Positions 51,857 through 61,719 are shown, numbered from the stretch's first letter. The stretch is 64,000 bases of DNA from Acidobacteriota bacterium (GCA_003223025.1 QHXR01000001.1:310434-374433), one strand, 5' to 3'. A program made the numbers and translations. Notes: generated from the sequence alone by a model not told the origin.

Positions 51857-53149
51857 ATGCCAAGAAGAAAGTATCGACACAGCCAGCGGTTTGATTCACA
51901 GGCAGACCGTTCACACGCCGAATATTTACTCTCTCAACCAGCTCAGATAACAACGCGAACAGAATTGCTTCGGCTCATCCGCGGCGGCGAAGATACGTAT
52001 CTCGAGCTAAAGGTCCGTCTTTCGAATTCCGAAAAGATCACGCAGGGAATCGTTGCGCTTGCGAATACGAACGGCGGGACGATCATCTTCGGTGTGAACG
52101 ATCAACTTCGTATCGAGGGCGTCGCGAATCCGGAATGGGTGCAGGAAGAACTTGCGCGAATTTGCCGCGAAGAGATCGTCCCTCCAATCATTCCGTTGAT
52201 CGACACGATCGCGTTCGACAGCGGCAAGCGGGTCGTCGCACTCGACGTTCAGTCGCGGCGAAAACCGTATCGCACACGCGAAGGCCGATTCTACATGCGG
52301 TTTGGCGCGGAGAAGCGGGAAGTCTCGCGCGAGCAACTTTCCATGTGGCTTGATGAGATCCGTCCGCTCGGATACGAAAACGTTCCGCTCTTTACCGCCG
52401 AGCCGCACGATTTCGACGACGGATTGCTATGGACCTTCGCCGGCGCGTTCGAAGACGTCAGCCCGACGATCAATCTCTATCAGACTGCTGACTTTCTGAA
52501 AAAGGATCTGATCCTCGCCGTGGGTGGCGCGGACGAATTTTTCCCGACCGTCGCGGCGCTCGTGTTGTTTGGAAAAGACGAACGCGTCCAGGAATTATTT
52601 CCGCGATCGGTCGTGACGGTTAGTCGTTACTCCGGTTATAACGGCAACGCGCAGCTCGTGGAGAAACTCGAGCTGAAAGGAAATCTGCACACGCAGAACG
52701 AAGCGATCATCGCGTTTATCGAACGGTACTGTGACTTAGCGAAAGAAAAGCCGAAGAAGTCATTACACCTCGTCGGCTCGCCTGTCGCGGCACGCGCGAC
52801 ATATAACGTTTACGCGATCCGCGAAGCCGTCGCGAACGCGCTTATCCATCGAGATTTTGCGCTTCGTGATATCCCGACGCGGATCACGATCTACGACAAT
52901 TTCATTGAGATCGTAAACGCACGCCGCACGCAAGGTTTCGTTCCGCCTGCATCCCGGGCGATCCGCTACGGAATTACGCAACGCCTGAATCCGCAGACCG
53001 CATCGATCTTCAGCCGACGCGAGTACGGCACCAGCGTCCCCCGCGGCGGCGTTCCAATGATCCTAAAGCAATCCGAACGCATGGCCGGCAAACGCGCCGA
53101 GCTCTACACCGCGAACGACGAGTTCAAGGTGAAGATTTACGGTGTGTGA
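51857..53149 (+). CDS. AlbA_2 / Schlafen-like domain protein with ATPase-type C-terminus
   Basis: 430 residues. Residues about 45-165 carry the AlbA_2 pattern (YLELKVRLSNSEKITQGIVALANTNGGTIIFGV, FYMRFGAEKREVSREQL). The C-terminal half has NVYAIREAVANALIHRDF and ITIYDNFIEIVN, an HATPase-like region typical of AlbA_2 proteins annotated as RecG-like or transcription regulators. Cytoplasmic; role unknown, sometimes in defence or stress regulation. The basic N-terminus MPRRKYRHSQRF is unusual. Confidence 0.85.
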   Translation: MPRRKYRHSQRFDSQADRSHAEYLLSQPAQITTRTELLRLIRGGEDTYLELKVRLSNSEKITQGIVALANTNGGTIIFGVNDQLRIEGVANPEWVQEELARICREEIVPPIIPLIDTIAFDSGKRVVALDVQSRRKPYRTREGRFYMRFGAEKREVSREQLSMWLDEIRPLGYENVPLFTAEPHDFDDGLLWTFAGAFEDVSPTINLYQTADFLKKDLILAVGGADEFFPTVAALVLFGKDERVQELFPRSVVTVSRYSGYNGNAQLVEKLELKGNLHTQNEAIIAFIERYCDLAKEKPKKSLHLVGSPVAARATYNVYAIREAVANALIHRDFALRDIPTRITIYDNFIEIVNARRTQGFVPPASRAIRYGITQRLNPQTASIFSRREYGTSVPRGGVPMILKQSERMAGKRAELYTANDEFKVKIYGV

Positions 53150-53159
53150 AACTTTTCGT

Positions 53160-53373
53160 GGTTCGCGGTTCGTTGTTTGTTGTGGATGGCGGATGCGACT
53201 GGACCGCAGGCATCTCTGCCTGCACGCCGAGGCTTCCGAGGGCGTGGGACGATTTTGATTCGACAATGGAGAGCGGCCGACATCGGCCGAAGCGGCGATG
53301 TCGGGCAGGCAGAGATGCCTGCGGTCCAGTCGCATCCGCCATCCACCACAAACAACGAACAATAAACAATCCC
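53160..53373. repeat. Nested palindromic repeat before membrane protein gene
   Basis: Outer arms GGTTCGTTGTTTGTTGTGG and complement CCACAAACAACGAACAA (ending about 53362) have 7-base units. Inside sits a full copy of the GCAGGCAT repeat (53203-53330: GGACCGCAGGCATCTCTGCC and complement). Two insertion events seem nested. It fills the 232-base gap. Confidence 0.85.
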
Positions 53374-53381
53374 GTTCCGTG

Positions 53382-54680
53382 ATGCCGAAAAACGATAACG
53401 TTTCACCGCAACCGCCCGAATATACAAACCGACTCTACGCCGTCATCGCTCTGCTGACGGCGGTCGTGTATTACTTCTCCAATCCGAAACCGCAGAACTA
53501 CTACGACTACACATTCCGCGTCGCGGCAAACATTCTCGGCGGGAGCGTCGCGTTCACCGAGAAGCAACCGTCGTGGCTAAACGAATTCGTTCCGTTCGAA
53601 GGTTTCTACTATTCGGTCTTTCCATTCGGCAGCATCGTGACGATGATGCCGTTCGCTCTGCTCAAGGTCGTCGGTCTGATCACTGACATGCCCGGAGCTT
53701 TGATCGCGGCATGTTCGGCGAGCGTCATCGCATTATTTCTTCTTCTGATCGGTAGAAGGTACGAAATCGATCCGACTCGGCTGATCGTCATGGTGATCGG
53801 CGTCTTGTTCGGAACATGGATGTGGACGAATCTGACAATGGCGGGAGCGTGGCAACTTGCTCTCGGCTTCGCGATGATAGGAGAGCTCGGGGCGATCTAC
53901 TTTACGATTTACGATCGCCGGCCGTTGATCGCCGGATTGTTCTTTGCACTTGGGTTCGGAAATCGAACTGAGGTGTTGCTGACAGCCCCGATCTTTTTTT
54001 GGTTTCTCTATCGCCGAGAAGGGGATAAGGGGAGAAAGGGGGAGGACGAGACAGGGAGACATCGTTGGCACCGCGCTCTCCCTGTCTCCCTCTCTCACCT
54101 TCTCCCTTTCTCCGCGTCTCCGCTTCTCCGCGTCGCAAAGTTCTGCCTCGTCCCATTGCTGCTGGGGGTCGCAACACTCGTCTACAACTACGTCCGCTTC
54201 CACTCCTTCACGGATTTCGGTTACGCACGGATCCCCGGCGTGCTCAACGAGCCGTGGTACAACCACGGCATTTTTTCCTACCACTACATCCCGCGACAGA
54301 TTTGGGAGATGTTGTGGCGGCCGTGGGAAACTCGGGCGAAATTTCCATATCTTGCGCCGAATGCATTCAGTAGCTCGATACTGTGGAGCAGTCCGTTCGT
54401 ATTGTTCGCGTTCCGATCTGGAGCGAAAGACAAGGCTTTGAAATATACGTGCTGGGTCGCGGTTTTCGTTCTCTGTATTCTTCTATGGATCCACGGCAAC
54501 TCAGGCGGATGGCAGTTCGGATATCGATACGCGATGATCTGTCTGCCGTTTCTCTTCGTCATCATGCTCGAAAGCTCGCCGAAAAAACTGACTCCGCTCG
54601 AATGGGTCGCGTACGGGTTTTCATTCGTCGCGAATCTCTATGCGACATGGCTGTTTCATTGGACCGAGTATATGAAGTAA
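53382..54680 (+). CDS. Polytopic membrane protein with in-frame repeat insert
   Basis: 432 residues from MPKNDNVSPQPPEY (upstream in-frame codons are repeat). About ten membrane helices. Resembles glycosyltransferase-39-type or 'DUF2029-like' proteins with YYDYTFRVAANILGG, FGSIVTMMPFALLKVVG, IPRQIWEMLWRPW. Residues about 210-253 (EGDKGRKGEDETGRHRWHRA then LPVSLSHLLPFSA) are encoded by a palindromic insert between two helices. Function unknown, probably a lipid-linked sugar transferase. Confidence 0.7.
   Translation: MPKNDNVSPQPPEYTNRLYAVIALLTAVVYYFSNPKPQNYYDYTFRVAANILGGSVAFTEKQPSWLNEFVPFEGFYYSVFPFGSIVTMMPFALLKVVGLITDMPGALIAACSASVIALFLLLIGRRYEIDPTRLIVMVIGVLFGTWMWTNLTMAGAWQLALGFAMIGELGAIYFTIYDRRPLIAGLFFALGFGNRTEVLLTAPIFFWFLYRREGDKGRKGEDETGRHRWHRALPVSLSHLLPFSASPLLRVAKFCLVPLLLGVATLVYNYVRFHSFTDFGYARIPGVLNEPWYNHGIFSYHYIPRQIWEMLWRPWETRAKFPYLAPNAFSSSILWSSPFVLFAFRSGAKDKALKYTCWVAVFVLCILLWIHGNSGGWQFGYRYAMICLPFLFVIMLESSPKKLTPLEWVAYGFSFVANLYATWLFHWTEYMK
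54011..54140. repeat. In-frame inverted repeat inside membrane protein gene
   Basis: Left arm with units GGGGAGA, AAGGGGG, GACAGGGAGA and right arm TCTCCCTGTC, TCACCTTCTCCC, CGTCTCCGCT pair over most of 50 bases. No frameshift or stop is created; it encodes about 43 charged residues placed in a loop between two membrane helices. A remnant of a 7-base-unit repeat. Confidence 0.82.
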
Positions 54681-54687
54681 TAGTTCT

Positions 54688-54856
54688 TAGCTCGCGAAGC
54701 GACCGGCGGCGTAAAGCCCCGGGCGCAAGCCCGGGGTGTGATAAACGAAGCGTGAGCTCGCGGAGCGATCGACGGCCGTCCGTCCGTCGATCGCTCCGCG
54801 AGCTTTCTTTTCTTAATTACTAACCCCGGGTTCGCACCCGGGGCTTTATGCCGTCA
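54688..54856. repeat. Multi-hairpin repeat, copy 4
   Basis: Left hairpin AGCCCCGGG-CGCAAG-CCCGGGGT (54715-54737), central perfect 21-bp hairpin 54755-54775 with 54784-54804, right hairpin ACCCCGGG-TTCGCA-CCCGGGGCT (54824-54845). The outer TTAGCTCGCG motif is shared with copy 2. Begins eight bases after the gene stop. Confidence 0.9.
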
Positions 54857-54954
54857 CCGTCTTCGACGGTTAAAGAGAAAAACATACGGTTTTAGACGTG
54901 ACCTGATGTCGCATATACTCGGTATCGAATACGATTGAACGCGTACTGTTACTT

Positions 54955-56229
54955 ATGCTTCTCGATCTATCTCCGCTCCGCGTTTCACGCGATTACAGGC
55001 TGCTCTTTTTCGGGCAGCTTGTGTCGTTTTTCGGATCGATGATGACGTTTATCGTCGTGCCGTGGCAGATGTATCAACTGACGCAGTCGTCGGCGATGGT
55101 CGGGTACATATATCTCGCCGAATTCGTTCCGATGGTTGCGCTCGCGTTTGTCGGAGGAGCGCTCGCGGACTTTCTCGACAAGCGAAAGATGTTGCGGATC
55201 ACGGAAATCGGACAGACTTCGGTTACCGCGATTCTCCTGCTCAATTCACTTCTCCCACAACCGCGAATTTGGATCCTTTTTCTTTCCGTCGCACTTCACG
55301 CGGGACTGGCGGCGCTCCAGCGGCCGGCGTTCGAGTCGTTCATCCAAAAAGTAATTCCGCCCGAGATGATGTCGTCCGTGATGGCGCTGAACTCGATCCG
55401 GTACAGCGTCGGTGCGATCGTCAGCCCGGCCGTCGCCGGAATCATCGCGACCCAACTGAGCGCTTCAGTCGCTTACACGATCGATCTCGTAACGTTTCTC
55501 GCATCGTTGGCGGCGGTTTTCATGCTGCATCATGTTCCTCCGCCCGAGAATGCCGAGCGGCCGAGTTTAGAGGCTATAAGAAAAGCGTGGCGATACGCGT
55601 TCTCGCGACAGGAGCTCATCGGTACGTATTTCATCGACATCGCCGCGATGTTCTTTGCGATGCCCCAAGCATTGTATCCGGCGCTCGCCGTTATCTACGG
55701 CGACAAGTACGTCGGATTTTTTCCAGCATCGATCGCCGCCGGTGCGTTGGTCGCAAGCCTTACATCGGGCTGGACGAAAAAGATCCACCGTCACGGATTG
55801 TTCGTCACGATCGCCGCCGTTCTGTGGGGAGTTGCGATAATATTTTTCGGTATTGTCGAGAGCATTGTCCCGGCGCTGTTCTTTCTCGCCGCCGCCGGAT
55901 TCTTCGACATGATCTCCGGGATCTTTCGCGGGTCGATATGGAATCAGACGATCCCGAATTATCTTCGCGGCCGCTTGGCGAGCATCGAGATGATGAGCTA
56001 CCTTACCGGCCCGATGCTGGGAAGCGCTAAGATGGGAATCGTCGCGGAGAAATTTGGAGTGAAGACCGCACTTGTTTCGGGCGGAGTATTGTGTGTCGTC
56101 TCCGTGATCGGAGCGGCATTCTTTCTGCCGAAGTTTCTAAAGTACGACGGCAGAGAAGGCGTTAAAGAACGCGAGCGAGAAGAAGCAGCGCGGGCGGAAT
56201 TATTAAGAGTTTCGGAAGGTGAATTCTAG
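54955..56229 (+). CDS. MFS transporter, EntS/MFS_3 type
   Basis: 424 residues, 12 membrane helices. N-terminal LLFFGQLVSFFGSMMTFIVVPWQMYQLTQSSAMVG is the EntS-like motif; loop 2-3 'GGALADFLDKRKML' and FVEAL-like IQKVIPPEMMSSVMALNSI follow. This group exports siderophores or drugs. The substrate is unknown; the next gene is unrelated. Confidence 0.92.
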   Translation: MLLDLSPLRVSRDYRLLFFGQLVSFFGSMMTFIVVPWQMYQLTQSSAMVGYIYLAEFVPMVALAFVGGALADFLDKRKMLRITEIGQTSVTAILLLNSLLPQPRIWILFLSVALHAGLAALQRPAFESFIQKVIPPEMMSSVMALNSIRYSVGAIVSPAVAGIIATQLSASVAYTIDLVTFLASLAAVFMLHHVPPPENAERPSLEAIRKAWRYAFSRQELIGTYFIDIAAMFFAMPQALYPALAVIYGDKYVGFFPASIAAGALVASLTSGWTKKIHRHGLFVTIAAVLWGVAIIFFGIVESIVPALFFLAAAGFFDMISGIFRGSIWNQTIPNYLRGRLASIEMMSYLTGPMLGSAKMGIVAEKFGVKTALVSGGVLCVVSVIGAAFFLPKFLKYDGREGVKEREREEAARAELLRVSEGEF

Positions 56230-56388
56230 TTTCACGTTTCTAGTTCCTGGTTTCTAGTAAGAATCAGAACGGACCGCTGGCCGAATGCAAGGGAGACCTA
56301 ACCGACGAGAAACTAGAAACCAGAAACTAGAAACTAGAAACTAGAAACGAGAAACGAGAAACGAGAAACGAGAAACGAGAAACTTCTT
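56228..56388. repeat. Heptamer-unit inverted repeat upstream of a small gene
   Basis: Right arm: seven-base units GAAACTA and GAAACGA, at least eight in a row (about 56310-56378), ending 12 bases before the ATG at 56392. Left arm: TTTCTAGTTCCTGGTTTCTA (56236-56255). The clean tandem run is the most homogeneous of the class and could slip. It starts at the stop of the MFS gene (56229). Confidence 0.9.
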
Positions 56389-56391
56389 TTT

Positions 56392-56697
56392 ATGCCAGTT
56401 GTAAGAAAACGTGAGATCGAAAATCTCGAACAGTTAAGCGGTGAAGAGCTCGAGGCTTTTCTCGATAGCCTGCCGGAACAGCAGCACACTATCAGCGACC
56501 TCATCGACTTCGTCGAGGACGAACTATACGAGAACGAGTGCAATCACAGCCTGCAATACTCGATGCGTTTCATGATGGACAACCGCCTCGATTTTCCGAA
56601 GCTCACTTCATGGCTGAATGAGAACGGCGGCTACTGCGACTGCAAAGTGATGGAGCAGATCGCTCCGATCTGGCGTGCGAAGTTTGGCGACGATTGA
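56392..56697 (+). CDS. DUF2695-like small protein
   Basis: 101 residues. CNHSLQYSMRFMMDNRLDFPKLTSWLNENGGYCDCKVMEQI resembles DUF2695 (Cys-His..GGxCDCEV), possibly a metal-binding site with three Cys and one His. The acidic N-terminal helix region (NLEQLSGEELEAFLDSLP) is typical. The start lies 12 bases after the tandem heptamer run, so any ribosome site would be inside the repeat. Ends one base before the convergent WD40-like gene. Confidence 0.8.
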   Translation: MPVVRKREIENLEQLSGEELEAFLDSLPEQQHTISDLIDFVEDELYENECNHSLQYSMRFMMDNRLDFPKLTSWLNENGGYCDCKVMEQIAPIWRAKFGDD

Positions 56698-56698
56698 T

Positions 56699-58135
56699 CT
56701 ATTTTTTATTCCACAAGTAAAACGATCTTCCATCCGCCCCGACTGCATAGATCGAGTTTCCCGATGACAGCCAGCCGGCAACTGAGTGATTGAGACCGCT
56801 GTCCTTTACTTCGCCGTTACCTTTGTACTTCACCCGCCGCGGATCGATGAGACTCTGGACGAGTTCGCCGGTTGCCATTTCGTAAACCCGAATATCTTTC
56901 CTGCCGTCGATCATCATGAATTTTCCATCCGGACTCATCCGCGGTTTCTCGACTTCGTGCTCTCTGCTGTTCGGATCGTAATCGAGTTGCTGAGATTCCG
57001 TCCGAATGGTGTATGTGAAGACGTATTTCTCCTTCTCTAAATCGTAGTTTGCGATCCAGGCATCGCCGCTGATAACCGCAAGTCGGCTGTCCGGAGACAG
57101 TGTGTAACTATAAGGCAAAGCCTCCTCGCGCATAGGGAACGTGCGGTAAAGATTTCCGGTGGCGAGATCGTAAACCCGTGCTTCATTCTTTGTTGACGTC
57201 AGCAAGTACTTTGAATCTTTCGAGATTCCGAGCAGTCCGTAATTGAGTCTCGATGCGGGCTGCTCGATCCGATACTTCGGCGAACCGTCCCCCGATGTTT
57301 CCCAGACGTCGATCTTCTCATCAGTCGAACGCGCGACGACGTACTTGTTGTCAGAGCTGACAAAAACCGTCGAGCGAAATTTCGCCGAGCCGTCCGTAAA
57401 ACTCGCTTCACGTTTTCCCGTCCGAGTGTTCCAGACCTCGATCGCATTCGACGGGTCGTAACTCATCACCGTCACATCGAGCCACTTGTTTGCTTTTCCA
57501 GCAGCAATGTAAACGTGCTCGCCGTCGCGGCTCAGTTGCTGAAAACTAATGTCAGCGACGGGAATCGAATTTCTCTGCGACAGAGATTCCACATCCCAAA
57601 AAACGAGCTCTGCATTTTTGACGTCGCCGTGGATCGTCATAAGCGTCGATCCGTTCTCGCTAAACTGAGCTTCACGAACCGGTCCGATCGGTCGCGTCAG
57701 CCGACCGAGGCTGTCACCGTTGCGAAGGTTCCAAACTAAAATTGCGCCGAGCCTGTCTTTCTCGGACGGCCTCGACACAGTGATGCCTATGGTTCCATCC
57801 GGACTCAGTTGCATCTGATCCACGTTGAGGAGAAGCGGAATGTTCACCTTGCCCGGGAGCAGACGACGAAAGAAAAAGTTGGGCTCCCAAAATGCGGTGA
57901 TCTTATGCGGTGAAGATCTGATTAACTTTGCGGTCGCGACGTCCCAGACCTGAAGTTGATTCTTACCGACGAGCAAAAACTCGTTGCCTTTCTCAAGCGA
58001 CGCGGTCTGTAAAATCGTGTCATCTTTATCCGTTAGACCGAGCTGACCTTTCAACTCGAAGATATCTTTCGACGTTTGAGCAACGATCGAGGACGAGAGG
58101 AGTAGGGAAAGAAAGAATGATATCGCGACCTTCAT
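56699..58135 (-). CDS. Secreted WD40-like beta-propeller protein
   Basis: 478 residues, signal peptide MKVAISFFLSLLLSSSIVAQ. Repeats such as LQVWDVATAKL, LVWNLRNGDSLGRL, VFWDVESLSQR, EVWNTRTGKREASF, RVYDLATGNLYRTFP and RVYEMATGELVQSL give about seven blades with spacing near 60 residues. Probably a periplasmic or surface scaffold. Confidence 0.88.
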   Translation of the reverse strand: MKVAISFFLSLLLSSSIVAQTSKDIFELKGQLGLTDKDDTILQTASLEKGNEFLLVGKNQLQVWDVATAKLIRSSPHKITAFWEPNFFFRRLLPGKVNIPLLLNVDQMQLSPDGTIGITVSRPSEKDRLGAILVWNLRNGDSLGRLTRPIGPVREAQFSENGSTLMTIHGDVKNAELVFWDVESLSQRNSIPVADISFQQLSRDGEHVYIAAGKANKWLDVTVMSYDPSNAIEVWNTRTGKREASFTDGSAKFRSTVFVSSDNKYVVARSTDEKIDVWETSGDGSPKYRIEQPASRLNYGLLGISKDSKYLLTSTKNEARVYDLATGNLYRTFPMREEALPYSYTLSPDSRLAVISGDAWIANYDLEKEKYVFTYTIRTESQQLDYDPNSREHEVEKPRMSPDGKFMMIDGRKDIRVYEMATGELVQSLIDPRRVKYKGNGEVKDSGLNHSVAGWLSSGNSIYAVGADGRSFYLWNKK

Positions 58136-58316
58136 ATGCCGACAGCATAGATCGAGACAGTCGTGCGGTAAAGCGTTTTGTTGTAAAGAATTGTCAGACC
58201 GGACTTTGCGTCTTGGCGTCTTTGCGTGAACATCTGCGTCGATAATCTGTAGGGCTGGTTTCAGGACGAGGACACGAAAATTTTGATAGCGTTTGTTTTA
58301 TCGCCAATGCCGATCT

Positions 58317-58547
58317 CTTGTCGCCAAAGGCGACGCACATTAAAGCCTAGGGTGCAGTAAGCGAAGCGAACGGAACCCTAGGTTAGATTCGAACCGCGGT
58401 CCGTCGCTGAAAGCGACGCACAATCGTACGGAACGTGGGACTGTTCGTCGCTTTCAGCGACGGTTCATGTTTTTCCTGTACCCAGGGTTTCGTTCGCAGA
58501 GCCTCACTGCACCCTAGGCTTTAATGTGCGTCGCCTTTGGCGACAAG
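58317..58547. repeat. Multi-hairpin repeat, copy 5
   Basis: Outer perfect 42-bp arms 58317-58358 and 58506-58547 (core GTCGCCAAAGGCGACG, AAAGCCTAGG). Central perfect 18-bp hairpin 58401-58418 with 58446-58463. Inner CCTAGGGT..ACCCTAGG hairpins. It fills much of the 472-base gap between the WD40-like gene and uvrA; a short TTTGCGTC-type fragment lies at 58202-58230. Confidence 0.92.
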
Positions 58548-58607
58548 AAACGTCTGAGAGCCTAAAGAGGTCACAAAAAGAAAAGATCCGCGATCAAGAG
58601 TCGCTAC

Positions 58608-61505
58608 TTATTTAAAGAGCGGTTTCAAATATTTCCCCGTATGCGACTTCGGATTCTTCGCGATCGCCTCCGGAGTTCCGATCGCGACGATCTCGCCTCC
58701 GCCGACACCGCCTTCAGGGCCGAGATCGATGACATGATCTGCTGTTTTGATCACATCAAGATTGTGTTCGATCACAACCAGGCTTCCGCCATTGTCGATC
58801 AACGCTCTGAACGCTGCGAGAAGTTTATTGATGTCGTCGAAGTGCAATCCGGTGGTTGGCTCGTCGAAAATAAACAGAGTATTCGATCGAGTCTTCTGTG
58901 CGAGATGAGCTGCGAGCTTTACGCGCTGAGCTTCGCCGCCGGATAGAGTCGTCGCCGACTGCCCCAATCTCAGATATCCGAGACCGACATCCTCGAGCAT
59001 CTTCAGACGCGATACGAGTTTCTTCACATCCTTGAAGAAAAGCAGAGCCTCGCGAACCGTCATCTCGAGAACTTCGTGAATGTTGCGTCCTTTGTATTTG
59101 ACGCCGAGGATCTCATCCCGGAATCGCGTGCCGCGACAATCTTCGCAAGTCAATTCGACGTCAGCGAGAAATTGCATCTCGACGGTAACTACGCCGCTGC
59201 CCTGACACGTTTCGCATCGACCGCCGGGAACGTTGAATGAAAAGTGCGACGAGTTGAAGCCTTTTAATTTCGACATCTGCGTCGCTGCAAATACCTCACG
59301 GATCGCGTCATACGCTTTGATGTACGTGACCGGATTCGAGCGCGGCGTTCGGCCGATCGGCGATTGATCGATCAGCATAACGTCATCGATCAGCTCCGAG
59401 CCGCTGATCTCTTTGAATAATCCGACATGCGAATTCCATTCGCTGCGTTTCTTTTTGATTCCCGCGTAGAGGACGTCGTGAACGAGCGTCGACTTGCCGG
59501 AGCCGGAAACGCCTGTGATGCACACAAGCATCTCAAGCGGAATATCGACGGTGACGTTTTGCAGATTGTGTTCGCGTGCACCTTCGATCGTGATTTTCTT
59601 CTTGCCTTTCGGTCTCCGCTTTTGCGGGATCTTTATCTCGTTATCGCCGCGGAGATATCGAGCGGTAAGCGACGCCTTATCTTTGAGCAACGCTTTGAAG
59701 TCGCCCTCGAAAACTACGTTGCCGCCGAGCTCTCCGGCGAACAAACCGATGTCAAGAATATGATCGGCGGCACGCATCGTGTCTTCGTCGTGCTCGACGA
59801 CGAGAAGCGTGTTTCCGATGTCGCGGAGGTTCTCGAGGATCTTGATCAGACGCGCGTTGTCGCGGGGATGAAGTCCGATACTCGGCTCGTCTAAAACGTA
59901 GAGCGTTCCGACGAGGAGCGATCCGAGATTTGTCGCGAGCTGAATACGCTGAGCTTCGCCACCCGACAAAGTCGCCGCGACACGACTGAGAGTTAGATAA
60001 TCTAAACCGACATCGACGAGAAACTTCAGACGACGACGGATCTCGAGCAGGATCTTTTCGGCGATCTTCTCGCGCTCTTCGCTGAGTTTGAGATCTTCAA
60101 AGAACGCCGCCGCATCGCTGATCGACATCTCGACGATCTCCGGCAGCGACTTTCCGCCGATCTTCACATCGCGAGCTTCCTGTCGCAGTCGTGCTCCGTC
60201 GCATTCGGGACATCGCGTGTAGCCGCGATACTTCGCGAGAAAAACCCGGACGTGAAGTTTGTACTTCTTCGTTTCGAGCCATTTGAAAAATCCTTTGATC
60301 CCGCGCCAACCTTCGTCGCCGTAGGTGATCGCGTTCTGCTGATAGTCTTCGAGATCGGCGAACGCCTTTGTCGTCGGGATCTTCGCCGATGCCAGGTATT
60401 TCAGAAGCTCCTTCTGCGCCCATGCGTGTTGCGGGCGCGTGAACGGTTCGATCGCGCCCTCCTTGATCGACAGCAGAGGATTCGGAATGACGAGATCGTA
60501 ATCCACTCCGATCGTGTTGCCGAATCCCTGGCAAACCGGACACGCACCGAAGGGTGAATTAAAACTGAACAGATGCGGCTCCGGTTCTTCATAAACCGTG
60601 CCGTCGTATTTACAGATATATTTGTCGGAAAACCGCAAAACCAGTTCCTGGTTTCTAGTTTCTAGTTCCTCGTCGTAAGCTCCCGAACCAGAAACTTGAA
60701 ACCCGGAACTAGTAACTATGGTTGCGGCGTGTCCTTCGCGAAAACAGATCTCGAGCGAATCGACAAGCCGCTGACGAATTTCCTTGTCCGATTTCAGACG
60801 ATCGATGAGGACGAACGTGTCATTGAAATCTTCGAACGCGTAATCCTCAGGCTTCTGAAGCTCGATCATTTCGCCATCGCGAAACAGACGCGAGAATCCT
60901 TGCTGTAGAAGCAAAATTAAATAGGCGGAGACGCTCAACTCATCCGAACTCGCAGTAGTTTTCTTCTTTGTCTTCTTTTGCGGCTTCGCGTCTTTGCGTG
61001 AGGATCCGTTCTCTTGAATTGGAAACAAGACATAGAATCGAGTTCCTTCAGGCAAGGTGGAGAGGATCTCGTCGGCAGCAGACTCCGGCGAATCTTTTTT
61101 CACCTCACGCCCGCAAACGTGACAGAAAGTCTGACCGGCACGGGCGTACAAGAGTCGAAGGTAATCGTAGATCTCAGTTTGTGTCGCGACGGTAGACCGA
61201 GGATTCCGAGTCGAATTTTTCTGACGGATCGCGATGGCAGGAGCGATGCCGGTAATCTCATCGACATCCGGCTTGTCCATGCGTTCGAGAAATTGACGCG
61301 CGTAAGCCGAAAGCGATTCGACGTAGCGACGCTGTCCTTCTGCGTAGATGGTGTCGAAAGCAAGCGAAGACTTACCCGAACCCGAAACTCCGGTCACGAC
61401 CGTTAGCTTATTGTGCGGAAGCGAGACCGAGATGTTCTTCAGATTATGGACGCGGGCGCCCCGAACTTCGATGGCTTCGTCTTGCTTTGACCTTACTGCT
61501 TGCAT
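58608..61505 (-). CDS. uvrA: Excinuclease ABC subunit A with two in-frame repeat insertions
   Basis: 965 residues, from the ATG at 61505 (a TTG nine codons upstream is less likely); normal is about 940. Two ABC modules with [12 protein letters not shown] and [12 protein letters not shown] Walker [13 protein letters not shown] and [12 protein letters not shown] signatures, and zinc motifs CHVC, CPVC, CPEC, CETC, CEDC. UvrA recognises bulky DNA lesions and loads UvrB. Residues about 168-176 (SRKDAKPQK) and 263-289 ([20 protein letters not shown]) are extra, read from palindromic repeat DNA at 60978-61004 and 60640-60717. Both fall near zinc or linker loops. Confidence 0.96.
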   Translation of the reverse strand: MQAVRSKQDEAIEVRGARVHNLKNISVSLPHNKLTVVTGVSGSGKSSLAFDTIYAEGQRRYVESLSAYARQFLERMDKPDVDEITGIAPAIAIRQKNSTRNPRSTVATQTEIYDYLRLLYARAGQTFCHVCGREVKKDSPESAADEILSTLPEGTRFYVLFPIQENGSSRKDAKPQKKTKKKTTASSDELSVSAYLILLLQQGFSRLFRDGEMIELQKPEDYAFEDFNDTFVLIDRLKSDKEIRQRLVDSLEICFREGHAATIVTSSGFQVSGSGAYDEELETRNQELVLRFSDKYICKYDGTVYEEPEPHLFSFNSPFGACPVCQGFGNTIGVDYDLVIPNPLLSIKEGAIEPFTRPQHAWAQKELLKYLASAKIPTTKAFADLEDYQQNAITYGDEGWRGIKGFFKWLETKKYKLHVRVFLAKYRGYTRCPECDGARLRQEARDVKIGGKSLPEIVEMSISDAAAFFEDLKLSEEREKIAEKILLEIRRRLKFLVDVGLDYLTLSRVAATLSGGEAQRIQLATNLGSLLVGTLYVLDEPSIGLHPRDNARLIKILENLRDIGNTLLVVEHDEDTMRAADHILDIGLFAGELGGNVVFEGDFKALLKDKASLTARYLRGDNEIKIPQKRRPKGKKKITIEGAREHNLQNVTVDIPLEMLVCITGVSGSGKSTLVHDVLYAGIKKKRSEWNSHVGLFKEISGSELIDDVMLIDQSPIGRTPRSNPVTYIKAYDAIREVFAATQMSKLKGFNSSHFSFNVPGGRCETCQGSGVVTVEMQFLADVELTCEDCRGTRFRDEILGVKYKGRNIHEVLEMTVREALLFFKDVKKLVSRLKMLEDVGLGYLRLGQSATTLSGGEAQRVKLAAHLAQKTRSNTLFIFDEPTTGLHFDDINKLLAAFRALIDNGGSLVVIEHNLDVIKTADHVIDLGPEGGVGGGEIVAIGTPEAIAKNPKSHTGKYLKPLFK
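60640..60717. repeat. Heptamer-unit inverted repeat in frame inside uvrA
   Basis: Read on the minus strand it runs AGTTACT, AGTTCCG, GGTTTCA, AGTTTCT, GGTTCGG, then GAGGAAC, TAGAAAC, TAGAAAC, CAGGAAC, all in 7-base register and complementary about the centre at 60680. 26 codons, no stop. Same unit family (GAAACTA) as 56228-56388. Confidence 0.88.
60978..61004. repeat. Short TTTGCGTC-type repeat in frame inside uvrA
   Basis: TTTGCGGCTTCGCGTCTTTG matches the unit seen at 58202-58230 (TTTGCGTCTTGGCGTCTTTG). It encodes SRKDAKPQK in the uvrA loop and has no effect on frame. Confidence 0.65.
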
Positions 61506-61593
61506 AGGTGAAATTTCCCGACGTGTAGGCAAAACTCGATTCTAGCAAACGGGGAATTCGAAACAAAACAGTCCGCGGTCTCAATCCAATTCT

Positions 61594-61665
61594 TTCCGTG
61601 TGTTCTGTGTATTCCGTGGTTATTTCCCGACAAGCGAAACCACGGCATACACATAAGAAGAACAG
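61594..61665. repeat. Inverted repeat between uvrA and DUF1223 gene
   Basis: Left part TTCCGTGTGTTCTGTGTATT and right part with AACCACGGCATACACA; units near TTCCGTGTG repeat at about 9-base spacing. Pairing is imperfect. It lies in the 214-base divergent gap. Confidence 0.65.
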
Positions 61666-61719
61666 AACGGCGAGTACCCCCCGCGCGGAACTGATCGTCG
61701 AATCGGCTATAGTATCCAT

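Noticed and set aside
51654-51953. 99-codon minus-strand frame in the gap before the AlbA_2 gene
   Set aside because: It overlaps a palindromic repeat and the 5' part of a better gene, and the translation has no domain or ribosome site.
53063-53427. Several short minus-strand frames with WTAGISAC-type peptides
   Set aside because: They are translations of the GCAGGCAT repeat on all frames, not genes.
61506-61532. Start of uvrA at an upstream TTG
   Set aside because: The ATG at 61505 gives the usual N-terminus; the TTG has no ribosome site.
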